Origin: CAYSUS01 sp964434165
GTDB lineage: Bacteria; Planctomycetota; Planctomycetia; Pirellulales; Thermoguttaceae
DNA: 64,000 bases
Reading direction: 5' to 3'
Assembly: GCA_964434165.1 (NCBI GenBank)
Contig: CAYSUS010000002.1
Coordinates: 1 to 64,000, forward strand
The position numbers and the translations under genes were made by a program. The notes beneath the pieces were generated by a model. That model had not been told where the DNA came from. It saw only the letters and a program-made list of their open reading frames with translations, and searched no databases. Shown here in pieces: positions 17,435 to 25,104 of the stretch (its first letter is position 1; every line of letters begins with the position of its first letter).

Positions 17435-18739
17435 TCAGCCCAGCTTCCACGGCTTGCGGTACTCGTAGTGGAGCAGGTCGTTGGCCTCTTCGGGGGCGGT
17501 GATCCGCTCCCTCTCCGCGTCCCACTCCAGGCGCTTGCCGGTGACCAGCGAGATGTTGGCCAACAGGCTCATCGTGGTCGAGCGGTGGCCGATCTCCACG
17601 TCGGCCTTGGGCTTGGCGCGGGACTTGATGCAATCGAGGAAGTCCCGCGCGTGCGCGGCCGTCAGGTTGGCGTTGCTGCCCGTGGCTTCCACCTTGACCG
17701 GCTCCATGCGAGGCTCGCGGTCCTGGAACTGGCCGCCGCGCTCGGGCACGACCTCGAAGCCCCGGGTGCCGATGTAGGCCGTGCCCTGCGTGCCGCGGAG
17801 CTCCAGCTCGCCGGTGGGGAACATCGGGTTGCCGCTGGCCTCGTACTGCCCGAAGACGGCCAGGCGCCCGGAGGCGAACTGGAAGCAGGCCTCCAGGGTG
17901 TCGGGCACGGTGCGGTCGTCGTCCACGGCGAACCGGCCGCCCATCGCGCAGATCGAGGCCGGGGCCAGCTCGCCGGTCAGCCATCGCATGGCGTCCAGGT
18001 AGTGAACGCCCCAGTTGGCCATCTGCGACGAATAGAGCGTCCACCAGCGGAACTTGTAGGGGGCGATGTTCTCCTGGTAGGGGCGCTCGGGGCGCGGGCC
18101 GAGCCACATGTCCCAGTCGAGGTCCGCAGGCGGGGCGGTCGATTGGGCGCGGCCGATGCCCCGGGGATACATGTTGCTCAGCCGGTACGCGCGGCTGACG
18201 GTGATCTTGCCGATCTTGCCGGAGGTGGTCAGGTCGGCCAGCCTGGCGTAGAGGTTGGAGCTGCGGCGGTGGGTTCCGACCTGCACGACCTGCCTGGTGC
18301 GCCGCGCGGCCTCGACCATGCGGCGGCCTTCCAGCACGGTGATGGAAAGGGGCTTCTCCACGTACACGTCCTTGCCGGCCTCGCAGGCGTCGATCGTCTG
18401 GATGGCGTGCCAGTGGTCGGGCGTGGCGATGACCACGGCGTCGAGGTCCTTCTCGGCGAGCAGCTTGCGGAAGTCGGTGAACGTCCTGGCCCGGCCGTCC
18501 ACCTTGGCGTTGGCCCTCTCGAGCGTGGGCCCGTGCACGTCGCACACCGCGGCGATCTCCATGTCCTTGTGGACCAGGAAGGCGTCCATGAGCTGGCCGC
18601 CGCGGTTGGCCACGCCGATGAAGCCCAGGCGCACGCGGTCGTTGGCCCCTAAGGCGCTGCGGGCCTGAAGGGCGGAAAGCCCCAGCGCGGCCGCGGCCGT
18701 GGTCCTGGTGAACGAGCGGCGGGTGATCTTCTCGTGCAT
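17435..18739 (-). CDS. Tat-exported Gfo/Idh/MocA family oxidoreductase
   Basis: 434 residues. A twin-arginine leader (KITRRSFTRTTAAAALGLSA) is followed by a Rossmann domain (VRLGFIGVANRGGQLMDAF) and the family's EKP signature in DVYVEKPLSITV. The C-terminal alpha/beta domain carries the WGVHYLDAMRW histidine region. Such exported NAD(P)-dependent sugar oxidoreductases are numerous in planctomycetes and rarely characterised. The ATG at 18739 begins the leader. It follows the sulfatase on the same strand after a 209-base gap filled by a tandem repeat, so co-transcription is possible but unproven. Confidence 0.92.
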   Translation of the reverse strand: MHEKITRRSFTRTTAAAALGLSALQARSALGANDRVRLGFIGVANRGGQLMDAFLVHKDMEIAAVCDVHGPTLERANAKVDGRARTFTDFRKLLAEKDLDAVVIATPDHWHAIQTIDACEAGKDVYVEKPLSITVLEGRRMVEAARRTRQVVQVGTHRRSSNLYARLADLTTSGKIGKITVSRAYRLSNMYPRGIGRAQSTAPPADLDWDMWLGPRPERPYQENIAPYKFRWWTLYSSQMANWGVHYLDAMRWLTGELAPASICAMGGRFAVDDDRTVPDTLEACFQFASGRLAVFGQYEASGNPMFPTGELELRGTQGTAYIGTRGFEVVPERGGQFQDREPRMEPVKVEATGSNANLTAAHARDFLDCIKSRAKPKADVEIGHRSTTMSLLANISLVTGKRLEWDAERERITAPEEANDLLHYEYRKPWKLG

Positions 18740-18834
18740 GGCGGGGACTCCGGGGAAGGTGACGTTGGGCGGTGCGCGATCGATGGTAGCCGCGGCGCAG
18801 GCGGGGGTCAACCGAATGGCGTACGTGCTCAGCC

Positions 18835-18946
18835 GCCCTCACCCCCGGCCCCTCTCCCGCAGGCGGGAGAGGGGAGCCTGATGCCCTCACGCCCTCACCC
18901 CCGGCCCCTCTCCCGCAGGCGGGAGAGGGGAGCTTGATGCCCTCAC
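18835..18946. repeat. Two tandem copies of a 56-bp palindromic repeat
   Basis: 18835-18890 and 18891-18946 are identical except for one C/T change. Each holds the perfect palindrome CCTCTCCCGCAGGCGGGAGAGG. The second copy ends three bases before the sulfatase stop codon. The hairpin may be a mobile intergenic element and could also terminate sulfatase transcription. Confidence 0.9.
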
Positions 18947-18948
18947 CC

Positions 18949-20571
18949 TCACGGCCGCGGCGTCTGCGCGCGGACCCGCTCCCACGGCTCGACGTGCACC
19001 CGCTCCGCCCATTGCTCCCACATCCGGGCCATGTACTTGGCCACGACCGGCACCTGCTCGGCCAGGTTGTTGGTCTCGGTGCGATCGGCCTGGATGTCGT
19101 AGAGCTCCCACGGCCCGCCGCGCTTCATGACCAGCTTCCACTTGCCGTCGCGCACGGCGCGGTTGCCCTCGTGCTCCCAGTAGAGCGGCCGGGCGTCGCG
19201 GGCCTCGCCACGAAAGACGGGCACCAGGCTGCGGCCCTCCAGCTTCGGAATGGCGATGCCCCCGTACGACACCGGGTACTTGGTCTCGGCCACGTCGCAG
19301 CAGGTGGCCATGATGTCGATCACGTGGCCGACCTGGTGGGTGATGTGCCCCCCGCGACGGATCACGGCCGGCCAACGGACCACCAGGGGCGTAGCGATGC
19401 CGCCTTCGTGGACGTAGTGCTTGTACAGCCGGAAGGGCGTGTTGCTCGCGTTGGCCCAACCGACCCCGTAGCTCTGAAACGTCGCCCCGTCGCCGGGCAT
19501 GAGGTTGGGGCGATTGCCGAACTGTACGGTCCGTCCGTCCCGAGTCTTGGGCGGCACGTGGCCGGGCCGGTGGTCGCCCAACTCTTCCGCGCACCCGCCG
19601 TTGTCGGTGAGGAACATGACGAGCGTGTTCTGCTCGGCGCCGCTCTTGCGGAGCTGATCGAGGATCTGTCCCACGCCCCGGTCCATCGAATCGACCTGCG
19701 CGGCGTAGACCTCCATGCGGCGCTCCTGCCAGGGGCGATCGGTCACCTTGCCCCACTCCGGCACGCTTGGATCGCGCGGCGAGAGGGGCCACTCGGAGCG
19801 CACGATGCCCATCCGGATCAGCTCCTCCCGGCGCCGCTCGCGGACGCGGTCCCAGCCCGAGGCGTATTTGCCCCGGTAGCGGCCGATGATCTGCTCCCGC
19901 GCGTGCAGCGGCCAGTGCGGGGCGGTGTAAGCCACGTAGAGGAAGAACGGCAGCCGGCGCCGCGCGGCCTCCTCCACATACCGGGCGGCGGCCTCGCTGA
20001 TCTCGTCGGTGTAGTAGAAGTCGCCCGTGGCGTTGAAGTACAGGTTGTCGCGGCACAGCGTCTGCGGATCGAAGTAGCTGCCGCCGCCGAGCACGGTGCC
20101 GAAGAACTTGTCGAACCCCCGCTGCAAGGGCCACGTGTGTCGCGGACCCTGCGGTCCGACGTGGCGCGTCAGATGCCACTTTCCGCACATGAAGGTCTGG
20201 TAGCCGGCCGAGCGGAGGACCTCGGCGATCGTCGCGCTCTCGCGCGCCAGGTTGCCGCGGTAGCCCGGCAGCCGGCGGTCCTGGGTCATGTGCCCCATGC
20301 CGACCTGGTGCGCGTAGAGGCCGGTCATCAAGGCCGCGCGGGTGGGGCAGCAGCGGGCCGCGTTGTAGAACTGCGTCAGCCGCATCCCGTCCCTGGCCAA
20401 ACGGTCGATGTTGGGCGTGAGGATCTCCGACCCGTAGCAGCCCAGGTCGCTGTAGCCCATGTCGTCGGCCATGATCAGCACGATGCTGGGGCGGTCGTCC
20501 GCCGCCAGCGGCGCGGCGAGCCCCAGCACGGCGGCGAGAAGCGCGAGCGGGATTCGAACGGTCTGAAGCAC
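18949..20571 (-). CDS. Secreted type I sulfatase
   Basis: Hydrolyses sulfate esters, probably on sulfated polysaccharide, outside the cytoplasm. The 540-residue protein has a signal peptide (VRIPLALLAAVLGLAAPLAA) and metal ligands in IVLIMADDMGYSDLGCYG. The formylglycine signature is CCPTR (Cys74-Arg78), with CGKWHLTRH and LFLTDNGG-type FLTDNGGCAEE further on. The GTG at 20571 was chosen because AAGGAG lies 7 bases upstream and the signal peptide follows at once; upstream ATGs at 20640 or 20616 add an Arg-rich tail. A separate formylglycine-generating enzyme would be needed and is not in this window. Confidence 0.93.
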   Translation of the reverse strand: MLQTVRIPLALLAAVLGLAAPLAADDRPSIVLIMADDMGYSDLGCYGSEILTPNIDRLARDGMRLTQFYNAARCCPTRAALMTGLYAHQVGMGHMTQDRRLPGYRGNLARESATIAEVLRSAGYQTFMCGKWHLTRHVGPQGPRHTWPLQRGFDKFFGTVLGGGSYFDPQTLCRDNLYFNATGDFYYTDEISEAAARYVEEAARRRLPFFLYVAYTAPHWPLHAREQIIGRYRGKYASGWDRVRERRREELIRMGIVRSEWPLSPRDPSVPEWGKVTDRPWQERRMEVYAAQVDSMDRGVGQILDQLRKSGAEQNTLVMFLTDNGGCAEELGDHRPGHVPPKTRDGRTVQFGNRPNLMPGDGATFQSYGVGWANASNTPFRLYKHYVHEGGIATPLVVRWPAVIRRGGHITHQVGHVIDIMATCCDVAETKYPVSYGGIAIPKLEGRSLVPVFRGEARDARPLYWEHEGNRAVRDGKWKLVMKRGGPWELYDIQADRTETNNLAEQVPVVAKYMARMWEQWAERVHVEPWERVRAQTPRP

Positions 20572-20673
20572 GGGGGATCTCCTTCGAGAGTCGCTTGCTG
20601 CGTTTGCTGCCAGCATAGCCGGCGCGGCGCGGGCGGGCAAGAAACCGCCAGACTCCGCCTCCTCGGACGCGCC

Positions 20674-21549
20674 TCACCGCAGCCGCCGAAAGCGCTCCGG
20701 CGACAACCCGAACACCTGCTTGAACGCCCGCGAGAAGTGAAACGGGTCTTCAAAGCCCAGCTCCGCGGCGACGTCGCGCACGAGCACCCCGGGGCGCTGG
20801 AGCCGTTGCGCGGCATGGCTCATCTTCAGACGCTTCAGCTGCCGGTACGGAGTCTGGTGGTCGAACCGGCGGAAGAGGCGGCAAAGGTAGGCCGCGTCCA
20901 CGCGGCACTCGCGTGCGACCTCCTCGAGCGACCGCAGGCGCACGAAGTGCTCGGCCATGTGCCGGCGGCACCGCTCGTACGTAGCAAACGCCGGCGTCTG
21001 CCGGGCCTCCCACGGCATGATCGAATCGGCCAGCTTGACGATCAAGTATTCCACCAGGGTCGCGCACAGCGCGCCGGCGTGAACGGTTCCCCTGAGGCCG
21101 TCGCCGATCATGCTCTCGAGAACCGCCTGGACCTCGACCACCGAGCCCACGCGGGCGAAGCTGCCCGGGGCCAAACCGTGCTGCTCGAGCAGCTCAGCCG
21201 CCTTCGACCCGGTGAAGTCCACGAAGTACTTCTCCAGCAGATCGTCGCCGCTGGTGGTGATGTGCTGGGCCACCCCCGGACCGTAGGAGAAGACCGCGCC
21301 GGGCCCGAGCGCGTACTCGCGCCCGGAGAGGACCAGGGCGCCGCGGCCCCGGGCGACCACCTCGATCGAGCAGTAGGGAAAGGACGACCGCCGGATGGCA
21401 TAGTCCGGCGCGCAGGCCTCGAAGCCCCCGCAGACCACGGCCAGGGGGATCGAGGCCGGCGGGGCCAAGTCCAGATAGAACCGCCGCGCCTGGCGGACCT
21501 GGACCGAAAAGAACTCCGGCGGCTTGGTCGGGGGTCCGGCGTCGCGCAT
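20674..21549 (-). CDS. AraC family transcriptional regulator
   Basis: 291 residues. An N-terminal cupin-like sensing half (LVLSGREYALGPGAVFSYGPG) is followed by a C-terminal double helix-turn-helix (about 190-290: SLEEVARECRVDAAYLCRLF and the closing AAELGFEDPFHFSRAFKQVF, GLSPERFRR). The ATG at 21549 opens the conserved cupin part. It is divergent from the fucose-related array with a 151-base shared promoter region, so it is the obvious candidate to sense the sugar and control those genes. The ligand is not known. Confidence 0.93.
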   Translation of the reverse strand: MRDAGPPTKPPEFFSVQVRQARRFYLDLAPPASIPLAVVCGGFEACAPDYAIRRSSFPYCSIEVVARGRGALVLSGREYALGPGAVFSYGPGVAQHITTSGDDLLEKYFVDFTGSKAAELLEQHGLAPGSFARVGSVVEVQAVLESMIGDGLRGTVHAGALCATLVEYLIVKLADSIMPWEARQTPAFATYERCRRHMAEHFVRLRSLEEVARECRVDAAYLCRLFRRFDHQTPYRQLKRLKMSHAAQRLQRPGVLVRDVAAELGFEDPFHFSRAFKQVFGLSPERFRRLR

Positions 21550-21593
21550 CGCGGAGCGAGCTTTGCAGGTCAATAATATCCATGCCCGAGTCA

Positions 21594-21632
21594 AGTTTAG
21601 CCATTCTCGAGGCGACATGCAACAAATATGAT
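21594..21632. promoter_or_regulatory. Overlapping divergent promoter candidates, araC-type gene and epimerase
   Basis: On the minus strand, TTGCAT (21622-21617) and TAAACT (21599-21594) are spaced 17 bases and would serve the regulator. On the plus strand, TATGAT (21627-21632) is a possible -10 for the epimerase with a poor -35. The area is locally AT-rich. Confidence 0.35.
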
Positions 21633-21700
21633 GGATGCTGGCCGAGCAACCTCTCAGACAATTTGTGGCAGGCAGGGATGCCTTCCCCAGGAGATCCTCC

Positions 21701-22750
21701 ATGCAAGCGACCCCGTCCGCGCAAGAGACCCCGGAGAACTGGCCCGGCAAGGACGAGTTGATCGTCATCGCCGGGGCCGGCGGATTCATCGCCGGCGCCC
21801 TGGTGCGATACTTTCACGACCGCGGGTTCACCCGCATCCGCGCGATCGACAAGAAGCCTCTGCCCGACTGGTACCAGCGCACGCCGGGCGTGGAGAGCCT
21901 GTGCCTGGACCTGAGCGACGAGGAGAACTGCCGCCGTGCCTGCGAGGACGCCATCGAGGTCTACAACCTGGCCGCGGACATGGGCGGGATGGGCTTCATC
22001 GAGCGATTCCGCGTCGAGTGCCTGCGGAGCATCCTCATCAACACCCATATGATCGAGGCCGCCTGGCGCGCGGGCGCCAAGCGGTACTTCTTCTCCTCCT
22101 CGGCCTGCGCGTACAACACGGACCTGCAGAAGGACCCGAACGTCCGCGCGCTGAAGGAGACGGACGCCTATCCGGCCATGGCCGAGCGGGGCTACGGCTG
22201 GGAGAAGCTGATGTCGGAGATGTTCTGCCAGGAGTACTGGCACGAGCGCGGCATGATGACGTTCATCGCCCGATTCCACAACGTGTATGGCCCGTTCGGC
22301 ACGTGGGACGGGGGGCGCGAGAAGGCCCCGGCCGCCCTCTGTCGCAAGGTGATCGAGGCCAAGGACCGGGGCTCCGGCTGCCTGGAGATCTGGGGCGACG
22401 GCACCCAGACCCGGAGCTTCATGTACATCGGCGACTGCACCTTCGGCATCGACGCCATCATGCATTGCGACCGGCTGATCGCCACGCCCATCAACCTCGG
22501 CTCGTCGGAGCTGGTGTCGATCAACCGCCTGGCCGACCTGGCCGAGGAGATCGGCGGCATCAAGCTGAAGCGGGAGCACAAGCTCGACGCCCCCCAGGGC
22601 GTGGCGGGGCGCAACAGCGACAACACGATGATCAGGGAGATCCTCGGCTGGGAGCCCAACACGCCGCTCAACGAAGGCCTGGCCAGGACCTACGCCTGGA
22701 TCGAGCAGCAGTACATGGACCGCAAGGCAGGAAAGCGGACCGTGAGTTGA
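21701..22750 (+). CDS. NAD-dependent sugar-nucleotide epimerase, GDP-mannose 3,5-epimerase-like
   Basis: 349-residue extended short-chain dehydrogenase. The NAD loop is IVIAGAGGFIAGALVRYF, and the catalytic YxxxK is in GYGWEKLMSEM. The segment YNLAADMGGMGFI closely echoes plant and bacterial GDP-mannose 3,5-epimerases. FARFHNVYGPFGTWDGGREKAPAA-like sequence follows. The ATG at 21701 has a GGAG ribosome site 10 bases upstream. It is first of the array transcribed away from the AraC gene, followed 44 bases later by the mutarotase. The actual nucleotide sugar is uncertain; a GDP- or CDP-linked hexose is plausible. Confidence 0.9.
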   Translation: MQATPSAQETPENWPGKDELIVIAGAGGFIAGALVRYFHDRGFTRIRAIDKKPLPDWYQRTPGVESLCLDLSDEENCRRACEDAIEVYNLAADMGGMGFIERFRVECLRSILINTHMIEAAWRAGAKRYFFSSSACAYNTDLQKDPNVRALKETDAYPAMAERGYGWEKLMSEMFCQEYWHERGMMTFIARFHNVYGPFGTWDGGREKAPAALCRKVIEAKDRGSGCLEIWGDGTQTRSFMYIGDCTFGIDAIMHCDRLIATPINLGSSELVSINRLADLAEEIGGIKLKREHKLDAPQGVAGRNSDNTMIREILGWEPNTPLNEGLARTYAWIEQQYMDRKAGKRTVS

Positions 22751-22756
22751 CATATC

Positions 22757-22780
22757 GAACTTCCGAAGTCTACTGCGAAG
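22757..22780. repeat. ACTTCCGAAGTCT repeat, copy 1
   Basis: GAACTTCCGAAGTCTACTGCGAAG shares its core with 23224-23258 and 24950-24979. It lies between the epimerase and mutarotase genes. Confidence 0.55.
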
Positions 22781-22794
22781 CGCGGAGCCCGATC

Positions 22795-23184
22795 ATGCTC
22801 AAGCAAGGCATCCTCAATCCCCATGTGCTCAGTCTGATCGCCCGGGTGCGACACACCAACACGCTGGTGATCGCCGACCGCGGCTTCCCCTTCTGGCCGC
22901 AGATCGAGACGGTGGACATCTCGCTGGTGGACGACGTGCCGACCGTGCGCCAGGTGCTCGCCGCCCTGAAGGAGAGCTTCGTCATCGGCGCGGCCTTCAT
23001 GGCCGAGGAGTTCCTCCGCGAGAACGGCGAGGCGGAGCGTGAAGAGTACGAGAAGCTCCTCGCCCCGGTCACGATCCGGTTCGAGCCGCACGTGCACTTC
23101 AAGACCCGCGTGCCCCAGGCGATCGGTTTGATTCGCACTGGCGACACCACGCAGTACGGCAACATCATCCTCGAATCGGCCTGA
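22795..23184 (+). CDS. RbsD/FucU family sugar mutarotase
   Basis: Interconverts anomers or pyranose/furanose forms of a free sugar. The 129-residue protein begins MLKQGILNPHVLSLIARVRH, with TNTLVIADRGFPFWP and the C-terminal TRVPQAIGLIRTGDTTQYGNIIL. These are conserved RbsD/FucU blocks, and the length is typical. The ATG at 22795 starts the conserved sequence; the same frame is open far upstream but without family similarity. Given the fucosidase and FucP-like transporter downstream, an L-fucose mutarotase role is favoured over D-ribose pyranase. Confidence 0.9.
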   Translation: MLKQGILNPHVLSLIARVRHTNTLVIADRGFPFWPQIETVDISLVDDVPTVRQVLAALKESFVIGAAFMAEEFLRENGEAEREEYEKLLAPVTIRFEPHVHFKTRVPQAIGLIRTGDTTQYGNIILESA

Positions 23185-23191
23185 CGCTCCA

Positions 23192-23258
23192 GGGGACTGG
23201 CACCTTTGCACGTGGAAGCAATTCCAGACTTCCGAAGTCTCGAAGACTTCGCAAGTCT
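23192..23258. repeat. GGGGACTGGCACC and AGACTTCCGAAGTCT repeats, copy 2
   Basis: 23192-23204 carries GGGGACTGGCACC, also seen as an arm inside the alcohol dehydrogenase gene near 50509. 23226-23240 is AGACTTCCGAAGTCT, an almost perfect palindrome, followed by GAAGACTTCGCAAGTCT. No gene lies here. Confidence 0.6.
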
Positions 23259-23296
23259 ATCGACACGGAGGATGTCCCCACCCGAGGAAACCACCC

Positions 23297-24091
23297 ATGT
23301 ACCCACGCCTCACCGACGTCATCGGCGCGATCCCCTACCGCATGGCTTTCGCCGGGGGGTGGATCGACCAGCCGTTCGTCTCCCGCCACAACCCCGACCG
23401 GGTCGGCTCGATGGTCGTCGTGGGCCTGGAGCCGACCTGCTGGTACATGGAGCGGGCGGGCATGGCCACGGGCACGCGCAAGGTGGCCTTCGAGCTGTGG
23501 AACGGCGCCCTGCCCGACCGCGATCCGGCCGACCTGGTCAAGGAGCTCTACGCCGAGGAGAACCGGGGCAAGGCCGATCCGTCGGGCTCGCAGGACATGA
23601 TCGGGTTGATCTACCCAGGCGTGAACCGGCTGGACTTCGACATCGAGCACGAAGGGGGCGTGTTCCCTTGCCACGTCGAGTCGAACCACGACCCCGCGGT
23701 CGTCACGTGGCTGGAGCGTGTGGTCTGGATGCTCCCGGTGGGCCAGCGCCCGGCGGGGTACAGCCCGTTGGGCGAGAAGAACCTCGACCCCGACTGGATT
23801 CGCCGCCTGGGACGATCGGGGAGGGACTGCTACGACGCAATCCTGGCACGTGACGCCAGGGCGCTGGGCGCCTCGATGAACGAGTGCATGGCCTGCTGGG
23901 AGGCGCTCCTGCCCCATGTCGTGCGACACGAGACGGTCACGATCGACCTGGTCGGCCTCCTCAAGTACTACCAGGCGAAGTACCCAGGCGCGATGTACTC
24001 CGGCTGTGGCGGCGGCTACTTGTACGTCGTCTCCGACGAGCCGGTGCCGGGCGGGTTTCAGGTTGATGTCCGCGTTGGCGCAAGAGAGTGA
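23297..24091 (+). CDS. GHMP family sugar kinase
   Basis: Predicted ATP-dependent sugar kinase, 264 residues. IPYRMAFAGGWIDQPF is the N-terminal motif that binds the sugar. The glycine-rich GMATGTRKVA occupies the place of the ATP-binding PxxxGLGSS loop. PSGSQDMIGLIYPGVNRLDF and the C-terminal YSGCGGGYLYVV are motifs 2-3 of the superfamily. It is shorter than most GHMP kinases (about 320-380), and the ATP loop is atypical. It lies 15 bases before the nucleotidyltransferase and after the mutarotase, which suggests phosphorylation at the anomeric carbon of a free sugar. Confidence 0.8.
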   Translation: MYPRLTDVIGAIPYRMAFAGGWIDQPFVSRHNPDRVGSMVVVGLEPTCWYMERAGMATGTRKVAFELWNGALPDRDPADLVKELYAEENRGKADPSGSQDMIGLIYPGVNRLDFDIEHEGGVFPCHVESNHDPAVVTWLERVVWMLPVGQRPAGYSPLGEKNLDPDWIRRLGRSGRDCYDAILARDARALGASMNECMACWEALLPHVVRHETVTIDLVGLLKYYQAKYPGAMYSGCGGGYLYVVSDEPVPGGFQVDVRVGARE

Positions 24092-24106
24092 CTTGGGAGA
24101 GACCGC

Positions 24107-24928
24107 GTGACCGTCCTCGTCAGGGGCAGCTTCGACGACTTAAAGTCGCGGCACATGCGCTTCCTTGAGGAGGCCGCGCGGCGCGGGCCGGTCCATCTCT
24201 TGTTGCGGGATGACCAGGCCGTCGAGGCCCTCCAGGGCAAGGCGCCGAAGTTCCCGCTCGCGGAACGGGAGTATTTCCTCCGGGCCGTGCGCTACGTCGA
24301 TCGCGTCACGCCGGTGGGCCTTCCTCTCCAGGCCGACGCCCTGCCCGGGTCCCACATCGATAGCCCGGCGACCTGGGTAGTCGGCGAGGCAGACGACAGC
24401 GGTGCGAAACGAGAATTCTGCGAATGCCAAGGGCTGGAGTACTGCGTCATCCGCGACGCAGACCTGGCGGGCTTCCCCGAGTCCACGCCCGAGGAGCCGT
24501 GCGGCGGGCCAACGGCGAGGAAGAAGGTCCTCGTCACGGGCTGCTACGACTGGTTCCACACCGGCCACGTGCGGTTCTTCGAGGAGGTATCGGAGCTGGG
24601 CGAACTGTACGTGGTGGTGGGGCACGACGCCAACATCCAGCTTCTCAAGGGGGAGGGACACCCCATGTTTCCCGCCGAGGAGCGGCGGTACATGGTCGGG
24701 TCGATTCGGTTCGTGCACCAGGCCTTGATTGCCACGGGGGACGGCTGGCTCGACGCGGAGCCAGAGATCAAGCGGATCCGCCCGGACATCTACGCGGTCA
24801 ACGAGGACGGCGACAAGCCGGTGAAGCGGGAGTATTGCGAGGCCCTCGGGATCGAGTACCGGGTGCTCAAGCGGCTTCCCAGGCCGGGGCTTCCGAAGCG
24901 GCAAAGCACGGACTTGCGCGGTTTTTGA
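24107..24928 (+). CDS. Tandem cytidylyltransferase-like protein
   Basis: 273 residues made of two homologous nucleotidyltransferase-fold halves. The second half (about 140-273) has the full signature VTGCYDWFHTGHVRFFEE, including HTGH, and a downstream KREYCEALGIEYRVL. The first half repeats the plan (RGSFDDLKSRHMRFLEEA, KREFCECQGLEYCVI) but has KSRH where HxGH should be, so it is probably inactive or structural. This resembles the two-domain build of ethanolamine-phosphate cytidylyltransferase. Next to the GHMP kinase, it most likely activates a sugar 1-phosphate. The nucleotide used cannot be told. Confidence 0.85.
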   Translation: MTVLVRGSFDDLKSRHMRFLEEAARRGPVHLLLRDDQAVEALQGKAPKFPLAEREYFLRAVRYVDRVTPVGLPLQADALPGSHIDSPATWVVGEADDSGAKREFCECQGLEYCVIRDADLAGFPESTPEEPCGGPTARKKVLVTGCYDWFHTGHVRFFEEVSELGELYVVVGHDANIQLLKGEGHPMFPAEERRYMVGSIRFVHQALIATGDGWLDAEPEIKRIRPDIYAVNEDGDKPVKREYCEALGIEYRVLKRLPRPGLPKRQSTDLRGF

Positions 24929-24949
24929 TGAGCGGGATGGGAGGCGACT

Positions 24950-24979
24950 CCAGACTTCCGAAGCCTCGGAGACTTCGGA
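24950..24979. repeat. ACTTCCGAAG repeat, copy 3
   Basis: CCAGACTTCCGAAGCCTCGG followed by AGACTTCGGA matches the copy at 23224-23258 with a few changes. It lies between the nucleotidyltransferase and transporter genes. Confidence 0.6.
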
Positions 24980-25104
24980 CGTGTCGTGCGCCAGACAGCC
25001 GATCCGAGCCGGGGCGAGGGGAGGGGAGGCGCCGGCCGGGCGGTCAACTATACTCGGCGACTTGGTGAATGGGAGAAAACCGAGAACCAGGACAGGTGCA
25101 TGCC

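Noticed and set aside
18835..18946. Possible CRISPR fragment
   Set aside because: Two directly abutting copies with no spacers, and the unit is palindromic like dispersed repeats.
20572..20640. Upstream ATG starts for the sulfatase
   Set aside because: They add an Arg/Ala-rich stretch ahead of the signal peptide. The GTG at 20571 has a strong ribosome site at good spacing.
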